Shown: positions 9,256 through 20,124, counted from the stretch's first letter. The stretch is DNA of 64,000 nucleotides from Thalassococcus sp. S3 (GCF_004216475.1 NZ_CP022303.1:4337001-4401000), one strand, 5' to 3'. Numbers and translations are program-made. The notes: generated by a model from the letters alone, not told the origin.

Positions 9256-9307
9256 CAGAGGCAATACGGCCTCTGCGAAATCGGGGAGACGGGACCGACC
9301 CGCTCCC
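9256..9307 (+). promoter_or_regulatory. two-hairpin leader of pnp
   Basis: Two RNA hairpins precede pnp: CAGAGGC/GCCTCTG with a six-base loop (9256-9275), and GGGAG-a-CGGG/CCCG-CTCCC around a five-base loop (9284-9307). The second ends 15 bp before the pnp ATG. In E. coli a hairpin upstream of pnp is cut by RNase III to allow autoregulation; a similar role here is inferred only. Confidence 0.4.
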
Positions 9308-9322
9308 AACATAGGAAACGTG

Positions 9323-11467
<2,145 letters not shown>

Positions 11468-11487
11468 TCTGCCACATCCGCTCTTTG

Positions 11488-11514
11488 AAAACCCCGGCCC
11501 GGCGCCGGGGTTTT
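11488..11514 (+). terminator. intrinsic terminator after pnp
   Basis: A perfect ten-bp stem AAAACCCCGG (11488-11497)/CCGGGGTTTT (11505-11514) with a seven-base loop, followed by CTTTTG. It is a strong terminator on the plus strand. Confidence 0.9.
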
Positions 11515-11558
11515 CTTTTGCGCTGGTCCCGGAACCAACCTGCTTTTAGGAACGGCGC

Positions 11559-12275
11559 ATGAGATCGATGATCATCCACATGTCCCGCAGCACCGCGCGG
11601 CGCCCGAATGTCGAGCGTCTGTTGCGCGATCTGCCCAATGCAGAGGTGATCGAAGCGGCGGACGGGCAGGAGCCCAAGGATATCGCTGACCTGACCGTAA
11701 GGCCCGGAAACCTGCACCGGCCAAGCTACCCCTTTTCCCTGCGCCCGGCAGAGATTGGCGTGTTTCAAAGCCATCGCAGGTGCTGGCGCGCCTTGCTCGA
11801 CAGCGGCGACGATTTCGCGCTGATCGTTGAGGATGATCTGGCGGTGGACCCCGCGCGACTGACCGAGGCGCTGGAACTGATCCATGCGCATGCCCATCCG
11901 AACATGTATGTGCGCCTGCCGGTCAAGGATCGCGAGAAACCAGGGCACACATTAGCAACCCAAGGCGCCTGCGCGCTGATCAAGCCCAAGGTCATCGGTC
12001 TGCAATGCATCGCACAGGTGGTCGGTCGGGGCGCTGCGGAAAGGCTCCTTCAGGCTTCGGACACCATTGACCGGCCAGTTGACACATGGCTGCAGATGCA
12101 CTGGGTCACTGGGCAACCTATCCATGCCGCGCTCCCAAACGGGAACAGGGAGATTGCAGGAGAGATTGGCGGCTCCACCATCCAGACGAAAATCCGCGCC
12201 AGCGGAAAACTGGCGCGGGAATGGAAAAGGTTCGTCTATCGCGCGCAGGTCGCCCTGCGCCCGCAGAAACCCTAG
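11559..12275 (+). CDS. glycosyltransferase family 25 protein
   Basis: A 238-residue protein with the GT25 (LPS-glycosyltransferase) pattern: MIIHMSRSTARRPNVERL at the N-terminus, LRPAEIGVFQSHRRCWRALL, and ALIVEDDLAVDP with the acidic nucleotide-sugar/metal motif. Family knowledge: GT25 members add hexoses to lipooligosaccharide or other glycans; donor and acceptor are unknown here. AGGAA precedes the start. The gene stands alone after the pnp terminator rather than in a polysaccharide cluster. Its stop codon overlaps the convergent peroxiredoxin stop by four bases. Confidence 0.85.
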   Translation: MRSMIIHMSRSTARRPNVERLLRDLPNAEVIEAADGQEPKDIADLTVRPGNLHRPSYPFSLRPAEIGVFQSHRRCWRALLDSGDDFALIVEDDLAVDPARLTEALELIHAHAHPNMYVRLPVKDREKPGHTLATQGACALIKPKVIGLQCIAQVVGRGAAERLLQASDTIDRPVDTWLQMHWVTGQPIHAALPNGNREIAGEIGGSTIQTKIRASGKLAREWKRFVYRAQVALRPQKP

Positions 12276-12925
12276 CTGGGATCCTTCGTGGTACGCAGAT
12301 AGGGCAGCACGGTGGTGAACTCACCGAACTTGGCCTTGGCATCCTCGTCACTGACTGTTACGGGGATGATCACATCCTCGCCCGGGTTCCAGTTGGCGGG
12401 TGTTGCCACGCCCTTGCCCATCGACGTTTGCAACCCGTCCAGGGCGCGCAGCACCTCGGCAAAGTTGCGGCCCACCGTCATCGGGTATGTCATGCTCAGC
12501 TTAAGCTGCTTGTCCGGCCCGATGATAAAGACCGAGCGCACGGTTGCGCTGTCGGCCGGTGTGCGGCCATCGGGCAGATAAGCCTCGGCGGGCAGCATGT
12601 CGAAGGCTTTCGACACTTCCAGACCGTCATCTGCGATGATCGGGAAACCGGCCTTCGCGCCGCCCACCTTTTCGATGTCGCCTTTCCACTTCTTGTGATC
12701 CTCGACCCCGTCAACCGAGACGCCGATCACCTTGGTTCCGCGTTTCTCCCATTCCTCGGCCAGTTGCGCGACTGCGCCGAACTCCGTCGTGCAGACGGGC
12801 GTGAAGTCTTTGGGATGCGAAAACAGGATCGCCCAGCTGTCGCCGATCCAGTCATGAAACTGGATGGTGCCGTGATCGGTTTCGGCTGTGAAATTCGGGA
12901 CGGTATCGTTGATGCGCAGACCCAT
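12272..12925 (-). CDS. 1-Cys peroxiredoxin (Prx6-type)
   Basis: A 217-residue cytosolic peroxidase that reduces hydrogen peroxide and organic hydroperoxides. The peroxidatic motif is HPKDFTPVCTTEFGAVAQL with the catalytic cysteine at residue 45. The long C-terminal half (FPIIADDGLEVSKAFDML, PMTVGRNFAEVLRALDGLQ, TPANWNPGEDVIIPVTVSDE) is typical of the Prx6/1-Cys subgroup. No second resolving cysteine is seen. AAGGAG lies 6 bases before the ATG at 12925. No OxyR-type regulator is adjacent. Confidence 0.95.
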   Translation of the reverse strand: MGLRINDTVPNFTAETDHGTIQFHDWIGDSWAILFSHPKDFTPVCTTEFGAVAQLAEEWEKRGTKVIGVSVDGVEDHKKWKGDIEKVGGAKAGFPIIADDGLEVSKAFDMLPAEAYLPDGRTPADSATVRSVFIIGPDKQLKLSMTYPMTVGRNFAEVLRALDGLQTSMGKGVATPANWNPGEDVIIPVTVSDEDAKAKFGEFTTVLPYLRTTKDPS

Positions 12926-13043
12926 GGTGTTCTCCTTCTGGCAGACGTTCGACTCGCGTCGCATTCAACTTAAGCCCAACCCGCCTTCGATACATCCCCC
13001 GACTTGCCCCTGCCTGCGCAGGGTGACACAGTGGCGGCGATTC

Positions 13044-13061
13044 ACTGACCGCACGGTCAGT
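13044..13061 (+). promoter_or_regulatory. perfect palindrome, candidate TetR-family operator
   Basis: ACTGACCG-CA-CGGTCAGT: perfect eight-bp arms with a two-base spacer, 29 bp upstream of the aldehyde dehydrogenase start. TGACCG/CGGTCA half-sites are typical of TetR-family repressors of fatty-acid, aldehyde and related catabolic genes. No TetR gene is in the window, so the regulator would act in trans. Confidence 0.5.
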
Positions 13062-13090
13062 CAAAGCAGCCGGATATTGGGAGGTCCGCC

Positions 13091-14530
13091 ATGATCGAGA
13101 AACGCCAGTTCTACATCAACGGCCAATGGGTCGACCCCGCAGCACCCAGTGATTTCGAGGTGATCGACCCCTCGACCGAGGAGGCCTGCGCCGTGATCTC
13201 TCTGGGCGGGGCCGAGGATGTCGACAAAGCCGTCGCCGCTGCAAAGGCCGCCTTGCCAGCTTGGATGGCCATGCCCGCCGAGGAGCGTATCTCACTGGTC
13301 GAGAAACTGGCGGAGGTCTACAAAACCCGTGGCGAGGATCTTGCGCAGGCGATGAGTGCCGAGATGGGTGCGCCCATCGACATGGCCCGCAGCCAGCAGG
13401 TGGGCGCCGGTGTCTGGCATCTGAAGAACTTCATCCAGGCTGCCAAGGAATTCCAGTTCGACAAGCCGCTGGGGGATCACGCGCCAAACGACCGGATCAT
13501 CTACGAAGCGGTCGGCGTAGCGGCCCTGATCACGCCTTGGAACTGGCCGATGAACCAGATCACGCTCAAGGTGGGTGCTGCGGCAGTTGCCGGCTGCACG
13601 ATGGTTCTGAAACCGTCCGAGCAAAGCCCGCTCAACGCGATGATCTTTGCCGAGATGATGGACGAGGCCGGCTTCCCGGCGGGTGTGTTCAATCTGGTCA
13701 ACGGCGACGGGGCCGGCGTGGGTACGGCCCTGTCGGGGCACGCAGATGTGGACATGGTCAGCTTCACCGGCTCCACCCGCGCGGGCACGGCCATCTCGAA
13801 GAATGCCGCCGACACGCTGAAGAAGGTTCATCTGGAGCTTGGCGGCAAGGGCGCCAATCTGGTCTTTGCCGATGCAGACGACAAGGCCGTCAAACGCGGC
13901 GTGCTGCACATGATGAACAACACCGGCCAGTCCTGCAACGCGCCCAGCCGGATGCTGGTGCAGGAGGAGATCTACGACCAGGCGGTCGAGACGGCCACAG
14001 AGGTTGCCAATATCGTCAGCGTCGGAAACGCGCATGAGGAGGGCCGGCATATCGGACCTGTGGTCAACGAAACCCAGTTCAACAAGATCCAGGGCCTGAT
14101 CCAGACCGGGATCGACGAAGGCGCAAGGCTGGTCGCGGGTGGCACGGGACGCCCGGACGGGATGAACCGGGGCTACTACGTCAAACCCACGGTCTTTGCC
14201 GATGTTACGCCCGATATGACCATCGCTAAAGAGGAGATCTTTGGACCGGTCCTGTCGATCATGAAATTCGGCAGCGAGGCAGAGGCGGTCGAGATCGCCA
14301 ATGACACGCCTTACGGCCTGACCAACTATGTCCAGACCCAGGACAGCGACCGCGCCAACCGCATGGCGCGCCTGCTCCGTTCCGGCATGGTGGAGATGAA
14401 CGGGCAATCCCGCGCCGCGGGCTCTCCCTTCGGTGGCATGAAGCAATCGGGCAATGGCCGCGAAGGCGGTGTCTATGGCATTGAGGACTTCCTCGAGATC
14501 AAGGCCGTCTCGGGCTGGACCCCGGCCTAA
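13091..14530 (+). CDS. NAD(P)-dependent aldehyde dehydrogenase
   Basis: A 479-residue member of the aldehyde dehydrogenase superfamily, oxidising an aldehyde to the acid. Visible motifs: TPWNWPMNQ with the oxyanion asparagine (N151), FTGSTRAG, the general-base glutamate in LELGGKGANLV (E249) and the nucleophile in NNTGQSCNAPSRM (C282). PFGGMKQSGNGREGG closes the substrate channel. Length is normal. GGGAGG lies eight bases before the ATG. The substrate is not evident. It lies 24 bp before the GT11 gene on the same strand; a palindromic operator candidate lies upstream. Confidence 0.95.
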   Translation: MIEKRQFYINGQWVDPAAPSDFEVIDPSTEEACAVISLGGAEDVDKAVAAAKAALPAWMAMPAEERISLVEKLAEVYKTRGEDLAQAMSAEMGAPIDMARSQQVGAGVWHLKNFIQAAKEFQFDKPLGDHAPNDRIIYEAVGVAALITPWNWPMNQITLKVGAAAVAGCTMVLKPSEQSPLNAMIFAEMMDEAGFPAGVFNLVNGDGAGVGTALSGHADVDMVSFTGSTRAGTAISKNAADTLKKVHLELGGKGANLVFADADDKAVKRGVLHMMNNTGQSCNAPSRMLVQEEIYDQAVETATEVANIVSVGNAHEEGRHIGPVVNETQFNKIQGLIQTGIDEGARLVAGGTGRPDGMNRGYYVKPTVFADVTPDMTIAKEEIFGPVLSIMKFGSEAEAVEIANDTPYGLTNYVQTQDSDRANRMARLLRSGMVEMNGQSRAAGSPFGGMKQSGNGREGGVYGIEDFLEIKAVSGWTPA

Positions 14531-14554
14531 AGACCAAGGCCCGGACGGAGTGCG

Positions 14555-15400
14555 ATGATCCAGGTGAGACTGCATGGCCGTCTGGGCAACCAGATGTTCC
14601 AATACGCCGCCGGGCGTGCCCTTGCCTTGCGGCACAATACGGATGTCGCGCTCGACACACGTAGTGCGGTGGACCGGAACGAAGGCGTGCTGACCCGCGT
14701 CTTCGACCTGCCGCTGACGCAGGCGGATCATCAACCCCCGTACAAGGGCGATGGCCTTCTGCGATATGCTGCATGGCGCTATCTGGGCGGCCCGCCACGT
14801 TTTCAGCGCGAACGGGGATTAGGTTATAACCCCGGCTTCGAAGACTGGGAGGATGGCATCTACCTCCACGGATATTGGCAAAGCGAGCGCTACTTTGCAG
14901 ATATCGCCGAGACCGTCCGTGCCGATTTCACCTTCCCCGAACAGATGTCGGAGCAAAACGCCGAGATGGCGGCGCAGATCGGTGCGGGCACTTCGGTCTC
15001 GCTGCATGTGCGTCGAGGCGACTATCTTTCGACCGGCGCGCATGGCGTTTGTGATCAGGCCTATTACACAGCCGCAATCGACGCCTTGTTGCCCAAGATC
15101 GATGGGGAGCCCACGATCTATGTCTTTTCGGACGATCCTGCCTGGGCGCGGGACAATCTCACACTCCCCTGTCCGCGCATTGTGGTGGACTTTAACGGGC
15201 CGGAGGCGGATTACGAGGATATGCGCCTGATGTCGTTCTGCGATCACAATATCATCGCAAACTCATCCTTCTCGTGGTGGGCGGCTTGGCTGAACGACAA
15301 TCCGGCAAAGGAAGTCGCAGGCCCGGCAAACTGGTTCAGCGATCCCAAGCTCAGCAATCCCGACATCCTGCCAGATCGCTGGCTGACGGTGCAGGCGTAA
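14555..15400 (+). CDS. glycosyltransferase family 11 (alpha-1,2-fucosyltransferase-like)
   Basis: A 281-residue GT11 protein. The N-terminus MIQVRLHGRLGNQMFQYAAG, the motif HVRRGDYLS at residues 151-159 and NSSFSWWAAWLNDN near 246-260 are the GT11 hallmarks. Family knowledge: GT11 enzymes transfer fucose from GDP-fucose to galactose in alpha-1,2 linkage; some marine members may use other donors. GGAG precedes the ATG. It may be co-transcribed with the aldehyde dehydrogenase 24 bp upstream, although no functional link is obvious. No GDP-fucose synthesis genes are nearby. Confidence 0.88.
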   Translation: MIQVRLHGRLGNQMFQYAAGRALALRHNTDVALDTRSAVDRNEGVLTRVFDLPLTQADHQPPYKGDGLLRYAAWRYLGGPPRFQRERGLGYNPGFEDWEDGIYLHGYWQSERYFADIAETVRADFTFPEQMSEQNAEMAAQIGAGTSVSLHVRRGDYLSTGAHGVCDQAYYTAAIDALLPKIDGEPTIYVFSDDPAWARDNLTLPCPRIVVDFNGPEADYEDMRLMSFCDHNIIANSSFSWWAAWLNDNPAKEVAGPANWFSDPKLSNPDILPDRWLTVQA

Positions 15401-15403
15401 ACC

Positions 15404-16054
15404 CTAGAACGGCGTCTTGCTACGAAACTTCTGCGAGATGCCGCTCTCGGGATGCTTGATCCGCAACTCCTCCGAATGGAGCATCAGGCGCGGATGATTC
15501 GCAGCCGGTCCATCGGCATAGAGCGGATCCCCGAGGATCGGATGACCCAGAGCCAGCATATGCACGCGCAGCTGATGGCTGCGACCGGTGCGCGGGAACA
15601 GCCGGACACGGGTTTCGCCCGCATCTTGCTTCAGAACGCGCCAGTCCGTGACCGCCGGCTTTCCGGTCTCATAGCAGACCATCTGGCGCGGACGGTTGGG
15701 CCAGTCGACGATCAGAGGCAGGTCGACTACACCCTCACGCGGTTCCAGCAGTCCCTGCAGCCGTGCGACATAGGTCTTCTTGGCCTTGCGGGCCTCGAAC
15801 TCCGCGCTGAGGGACCGTTGGGCATGGGGTGTGAGTGCAAAGACCATTACGCCGGACGTATCCCTATCAAGCCGGTGCACCAAAAGCGCGTCGGGAAACG
15901 CTGCCTGCACACGAGTCAGCAAGCAATCCGACAGATGATCGCCGCGCCCTGGAACCGACAAAAGGCCCTCAGGTTTGTTGACGGCCACCAGATGCGCGTC
16001 CTCGTAAAGGACAATGAGCGGGTCTTGCGGCGGATCATAGTCGGACGAAAGCAT
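15404..16054 (-). CDS. rluA: RluA-family pseudouridine synthase
   Basis: A 216-residue enzyme with the RluA catalytic motif VHRLDRDTSGVMVFALT (aspartate in HRLDRDTSG), NKPEGLLSVPGRG near the N-terminus and PRTGRSHQLRVHMLALGHP near residue 160. There is no S4 domain, and the length equals that of RluA (about 220), which modifies U746 of 23S rRNA and U32 of some tRNAs; RluC/RluD are longer. The exact target is inferred. It ends 3 bp from the convergent GT11 stop. Confidence 0.88.
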   Translation of the reverse strand: MLSSDYDPPQDPLIVLYEDAHLVAVNKPEGLLSVPGRGDHLSDCLLTRVQAAFPDALLVHRLDRDTSGVMVFALTPHAQRSLSAEFEARKAKKTYVARLQGLLEPREGVVDLPLIVDWPNRPRQMVCYETGKPAVTDWRVLKQDAGETRVRLFPRTGRSHQLRVHMLALGHPILGDPLYADGPAANHPRLMLHSEELRIKHPESGISQKFRSKTPF

Positions 16055-16158
16055 ATCGCGCTCTAGCCGCTGAGCCGGAGCAGGGCAACCTCACGTCACC
16101 ATTGCCAGGGCGCCGATGGCTCGCAAAGCTGGGACCTAAGCCAAGGAGGAGGCCTGCC

Positions 16159-16569
16159 ATGCACCCGACCATCACCCGTATGCAAGATGTCGTCGCGAAA
16201 GGCGACGACACCCAGATCGGCCCGCTTCTGGCCGAAAACGTACGGTTTATGCCGCCCACTTACTACAAGACATGGACAGGGCGGGACGCCGTGGCCGCCG
16301 TGCTGGGCCATGTGGGTCAGGTCTTTACCGACTTCCACTATCGCCGCGTTATGGGCGAGGGCAAGGACTGGGCGCTTGAGTTTCAATGCAAGGTGGACGG
16401 ATTGGACGCGGTCGGCGTGGACCTGATTACGCTGGACGATGACGGGCTGATCGAAACCTTCGAGGTCGTGATGCGACCCCACAAGACGATCGGCGCGCTG
16501 CGCGAGGCAATGAACGCCAGGGTGATGACCGATGCACGGTTCCTGGAGTTTCAGAAAGCGTTGAGTTGA
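16159..16569 (+). CDS. SnoaL/NTF2-like protein
   Basis: A 136-residue protein of the NTF2-like cone fold: HPTITRMQDVVAKGD, LLAENVRFMPPTYYKTWTGRDAV, then VFTDFHYRR and a long beta-rich C-terminal half with LEFQCKVDGLDAVGVDLI. Members are small hydrolases, isomerases or binding proteins; function cannot be read from sequence. The start at 16159 has an excellent AAGGAGGAGG. It stands alone between rluA and the minus-strand demethylation operon. Confidence 0.8.
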   Translation: MHPTITRMQDVVAKGDDTQIGPLLAENVRFMPPTYYKTWTGRDAVAAVLGHVGQVFTDFHYRRVMGEGKDWALEFQCKVDGLDAVGVDLITLDDDGLIETFEVVMRPHKTIGALREAMNARVMTDARFLEFQKALS

Positions 16570-16658
16570 TCTGATTACCCTCGATCCGACGGCGACCGAG
16601 AGAGAACCGACATGCCTTTCGATGAAGGCGTTTGTTTGACGAGAACAATGCGTTTCTT

Positions 16659-16688
16659 GTTTCAACGAAGACCAACAGGGTCTGAAAC
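16659..16688. repeat. imperfect inverted repeat in the gap
   Basis: GTTTC/GAAAC and AGACC/GGTCT arms form a hairpin with a five-base bulge, just beyond the operon terminator in the 186-bp gap 16570-16754. No T-run follows. Role unknown. Confidence 0.4.
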
Positions 16689-16693
16689 CAATC

Positions 16694-16722
16694 AAAAAAC
16701 GCCCGGTGGGATCCACCGGGCG
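16694..16722 (-). terminator. intrinsic terminator of the demethylation operon
   Basis: On the minus strand a perfect ten-bp stem (CGCCCGGTGG 16700-16709 / CCACCGGGCG 16713-16722) is followed by TTTTTT (A-run 16694-16699 on the plus strand). It lies 32 bp after the stop of the last operon gene. Confidence 0.9.
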
Positions 16723-16754
16723 AACTTATGACATTCGTAAGGGGCTCGACCCGT

Positions 16755-19193
16755 CTAGACCTTCACGCGCTCTGATTTGGAATCGTACATCGGTTTCAAA
16801 GACGCCTCCGCCGCGACTTTCACACCGGCCACGTCGATCTCGTAAGAAGAGGCCAGAACGTCCGCAGCACTTTCGCCTTCGCAGGGCACATAGCCCAGGC
16901 CCATCGCGCCGCCCAGATGGTGACCGTAGGCGCCAGAGGCCAGATAGCCCACAAGCTCACCGTTCCGCAGGATCGGTTCGTTGTGATAAAGCAACGGCTC
17001 GGCATCCTTCAGCTTGAACTGGATCAGTCGGTTCGACAGGCCCTTCTCTTTCTTCTCCAGCACCGCCGCGCGTCCGATGAAATCGGGCTTGGCGATCTTC
17101 ACAGCAAAGCCAAGCCCCGCCTCCAGCACATGATCCTCGCAGGTGATATCATGCCCGAAATGGCGGAAGCCCTTCTCGATCCGGCAGGTATCCATCATGT
17201 GCATCCCGCAAAGTCGCATGCCAAAGTCCTGACCCGCCTCAGCCAGCGTTTCAAAGACATGGCCGGCCATGTCGGAAGAGACGTAAACCTCCCACCCCAA
17301 TTCACCCACATAAGTGACCCGGTGCACACGGGCGAGACCCATGCCGATCTCGATTTCCTGCGCGGTGCCGAAGGGGTTGTTCGCGTTGGTGAAGTCAGCG
17401 GGTGAGACCGCCTCCAGCAGGTCCCGCGCGCGGGGGCCCATGACGGCCAATACGCCCTCGCCTGCCGTCACATCGGTGATCACGACCCGGAATTCTCCGA
17501 CGTGACGCTGCATCCAGGTCTGGTCGGCCAGCCGCGTGGCGGCAGGTGTGACGACAAGAAAGCAAGTCTCCGACAGGCGGGTCACGGTGACGTCCGCTTC
17601 AATTCCGCCGCGCTCATTGAGAAACTGTGTGTAGACGATCTTGCCCACGGGCACGGCGTAGTCGCCGCCGCCCACGTAGTTCATGAATGCCTCGGCATCG
17701 GGCCCTTCGACGCGGATCTTGCCGAAGGAAGACATGTCGTACATACCCACATTCTGGCGGATGGCCATATGCTCTTCACGGACGTTATCGAAAAAGTTCT
17801 GCCGGTCCCAGGAATAGACGTATTCCGCCTCCTGGCTGCCGCGCGCGAACCAGTTGGCACGCTCCCAGCCCGCGAATTCGCCCATCACCGCGCCCCGCTC
17901 CAGCATCTGCGCGTGGAAGGGCGTGCGTCGAATGCCCCGCGCCGTGGCCTTCTGCTTGAAAGGGAAATGATCGGCGTAAAGAAGGCCCAGCGTCTCGGTC
18001 GACCGCTCCATCAGATAGCTCTTGTTACCCTGAAAGGGCTGCATCCGGCTGATATCGACATCGCCCAGATCAAACGGCTTCTGCCCGTCCTCCATCCATT
18101 GCGCCAAAGCCATGCCCGCGCCGCCCGCCGACTGGATACCGATGGAGTTGAAGCCCGCCGCGACCCAGACATTGTCCATCTCGGGGGCGAGGCCCAGGTG
18201 ATAGGCATCGTCCGGCGTGAAGCTTTCGGGGCCGTTAAAGAAGGTATGAATGCCCGCCTCAGCCAGCATCGGCACGCGGTTGACGGCCTGTTCGAGGATC
18301 GGTTCGAAATGGTCGAAATCCTCGGGCAATTGGTCGAATTCAAAGCCTTCCGGGATCGGTCCCCAGGGTTTCGAGACAGGCTCGAACGCGCCCAGCAGCA
18401 TCTTGCCCGCGTCTTCCTTATAATAGGCGCATTCATCCGGGACCCGCAGGACGGGGAGCTGCGTGAGATCCTTGATACCCTCGGTGACGATATAGAAATG
18501 CTCGCAGGCCTGCAGGGGCACGTTCACGCCCAGCATCTTACCCACATCACGACCCCACATGCCCGCGCAATTGACCACGTGATCGCAAGCGATGTGGCCC
18601 GGCCCCTCCGGCCCTTCATAGTCCACACCGGTGATCCGCTTTCCATCCCGCGTCACACCGGTGACCTTGGTGCGTTCGGCGACGACCGCACCGCGCTGCT
18701 TGGCCCCCTTGGCCAGCGCGTGGGCGATGTTGGCCGGATCGCCCTGCCCGTCCTTGTCGAGATAGACGCCCGCCAGAACACCGTCGAGGTTGAGATGCGG
18801 ATAGCGGTCGCCCACCGCATTCGGGCTGATCTCCTCCACCTCGACGCCAAAGGCGCGGGCCATGGCGGCCTGGCGATAGATCTCTTCCTTGCGCGCCTCG
18901 GTCAGCGCCACGGTGATTGATCCACAGCGTTTGAAGCCCGTGGCAACACCCGTTTCAACCTCAAGATCGCCGTAGAGTTCCTGGGAATACTTGGCGAGTT
19001 TCGTCATGTTCGCCGTCGCGCGCAGTTGAGCAATCAGGCCAGCGGCGTGCCAAGTCGTGCCGCAGGTGAGCTGCTTACGCTCCAGCAGTACGACGTCGGT
19101 CCAGCCCAGCTTGGTGAGGTGATAGGCAACCGAACATCCAATGACACCGCCGCCGATGATGACGGCACGGGTTTTTTCGGGGATCTGTGTCAT
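16755..19193 (-). CDS. FAD-dependent dehydrogenase with GcvT domain (dimethylglycine/sarcosine dehydrogenase type), copy 2
   Basis: An 812-residue two-part enzyme. The N-terminal FAD oxidoreductase domain has AVIIGGGVIGCSVAYHL and CGTTWHAAGLIAQ, whose histidine is the covalent-flavin residue in dimethylglycine and sarcosine dehydrogenases. The C-terminal half is an aminomethyltransferase-like GcvT domain (VTYVGELGWEVYV, MDTCRIEKGFRHFGHDI, GHHLGGAMGLGYV) that binds tetrahydrofolate and captures the one-carbon unit as methylene-THF. ATG 19193 is preceded by a GAGAGAG stretch and is the first codon giving the flavin motif at the N-terminus. Substrate specificity between dimethylglycine, sarcosine or another N-methyl compound cannot be read. 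Last gene of the operon. Confidence 0.9.
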   Translation of the reverse strand: MTQIPEKTRAVIIGGGVIGCSVAYHLTKLGWTDVVLLERKQLTCGTTWHAAGLIAQLRATANMTKLAKYSQELYGDLEVETGVATGFKRCGSITVALTEARKEEIYRQAAMARAFGVEVEEISPNAVGDRYPHLNLDGVLAGVYLDKDGQGDPANIAHALAKGAKQRGAVVAERTKVTGVTRDGKRITGVDYEGPEGPGHIACDHVVNCAGMWGRDVGKMLGVNVPLQACEHFYIVTEGIKDLTQLPVLRVPDECAYYKEDAGKMLLGAFEPVSKPWGPIPEGFEFDQLPEDFDHFEPILEQAVNRVPMLAEAGIHTFFNGPESFTPDDAYHLGLAPEMDNVWVAAGFNSIGIQSAGGAGMALAQWMEDGQKPFDLGDVDISRMQPFQGNKSYLMERSTETLGLLYADHFPFKQKATARGIRRTPFHAQMLERGAVMGEFAGWERANWFARGSQEAEYVYSWDRQNFFDNVREEHMAIRQNVGMYDMSSFGKIRVEGPDAEAFMNYVGGGDYAVPVGKIVYTQFLNERGGIEADVTVTRLSETCFLVVTPAATRLADQTWMQRHVGEFRVVITDVTAGEGVLAVMGPRARDLLEAVSPADFTNANNPFGTAQEIEIGMGLARVHRVTYVGELGWEVYVSSDMAGHVFETLAEAGQDFGMRLCGMHMMDTCRIEKGFRHFGHDITCEDHVLEAGLGFAVKIAKPDFIGRAAVLEKKEKGLSNRLIQFKLKDAEPLLYHNEPILRNGELVGYLASGAYGHHLGGAMGLGYVPCEGESAADVLASSYEIDVAGVKVAAEASLKPMYDSKSERVKV

Positions 19194-19227
19194 GTCTCTC
19201 TCGTCTCCAGCACGGGTGCGTACCCGA

Positions 19228-20124
19228 TCAAACAATCCGGTGATGGTCGGCGCGCAAACGGCGCGCCAGTTCTGCGATATGGGCGGGGCCGACCTCGCAG
19301 CAGCCGCCCACAATGGTGGCGCCCTGGGCCACCCAGCCCATGGCGATGTCGGCATAGGCCTCGGGGCCCAGATCTGTCCGTTCTTCCAGCGCATCCACAG
19401 TGGGCGCATCGGCAAGGAAGCCTTCGGTGATACGGGTGAAGCCGTTCGCGTAAGCTCCGAAGGGGCGGTCGAAATCGGCGACGATATCAAGTGCCGCGCC
19501 GATGGCTTCGGGACGGGAGCAGTTGATGAGCACCGCATCGGGCGCATACCGCTCGATCAAAGCGGCTGTCGCACCGACAGGTTCACCAGATCTGAGATGG
19601 GTTCCGTCTTCATCCATAACGCTGAGCGCAAGCCAGACGGGCCGGTTCAAGCCGGTCACGCCGCGCAGCGCCCCTTCCGCCTCTTGCAGGGAAGAGACGG
19701 TTTCCAGCACGAAGAGATCCACGCGATCCCACATTAGCGTCGCGATCTCGCGAAACTTCTGCGCGGCATCCTCAACATCCGGGGTCAGATCCGGGCGATA
19801 GGTGGCAAGCACAGGCCCCATTGCCCCCGCGATCCGGCCACCGCCCGCCGAAGCGCGTGCCGCTTCGGCCTGATCCAGGGCGGCGCTGATCAGGTCGGCC
19901 AAGCGATCGTCCAGACCGACACGCTCCAGCCGGCTGCGATGGATCGCATAGGTATTGGCCGTGGCCACCGTTGCCCCCGCCGCGAAGTAGTCCCGATGGA
20001 CGGCGCCCAAAAGGTCAGGCTGGTCGATCATCACCTGCGTCGACCACAAAGGGGTCGGTGCCTGGGTGCTGCGTTTGACCAGTTCCTGCCCGACAGAGCC
20101 GTCCAGAAGGACAATCTCGCTCAC
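19228..20124 (-). CDS. homocysteine S-methyltransferase family protein
   Basis: A 298-residue barrel protein of the homocysteine/betaine-homocysteine methyltransferase family. LLDGSVGQELVKR is at the N-terminus. The zinc-binding cysteines are in LINCSRPEAIG and the paired IVGGCCEVGPAHI near the C-terminus. Family knowledge: these enzymes move a methyl group from a methylated donor such as betaine, S-methylmethionine or dimethylsulfoniopropionate to a thiol such as homocysteine. It overlaps the upstream FAD/GcvT gene by four bases and sits 34 bp before the second one. It likely supplies or consumes the methylated intermediate handled by them. Confidence 0.88.
   Translation of the reverse strand: MSEIVLLDGSVGQELVKRSTQAPTPLWSTQVMIDQPDLLGAVHRDYFAAGATVATANTYAIHRSRLERVGLDDRLADLISAALDQAEAARASAGGGRIAGAMGPVLATYRPDLTPDVEDAAQKFREIATLMWDRVDLFVLETVSSLQEAEGALRGVTGLNRPVWLALSVMDEDGTHLRSGEPVGATAALIERYAPDAVLINCSRPEAIGAALDIVADFDRPFGAYANGFTRITEGFLADAPTVDALEERTDLGPEAYADIAMGWVAQGATIVGGCCEVGPAHIAELARRLRADHHRIV

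Noticed and set aside
16668..16688. CCCTGTTGG nine-mer (minus strand) near the operon terminator, shared with the RNA linker
   Set aside because: It lies after, not before, the terminator hairpin and lacks the CCTCCC part and the flanking hairpins; probably chance.
19194..19547. N-terminal extension of the copy 2 FAD/GcvT protein up to 19547
   Set aside because: The extra 118 codons overlap the methyltransferase gene in another frame, and the family begins just before the GGGVIG flavin motif.
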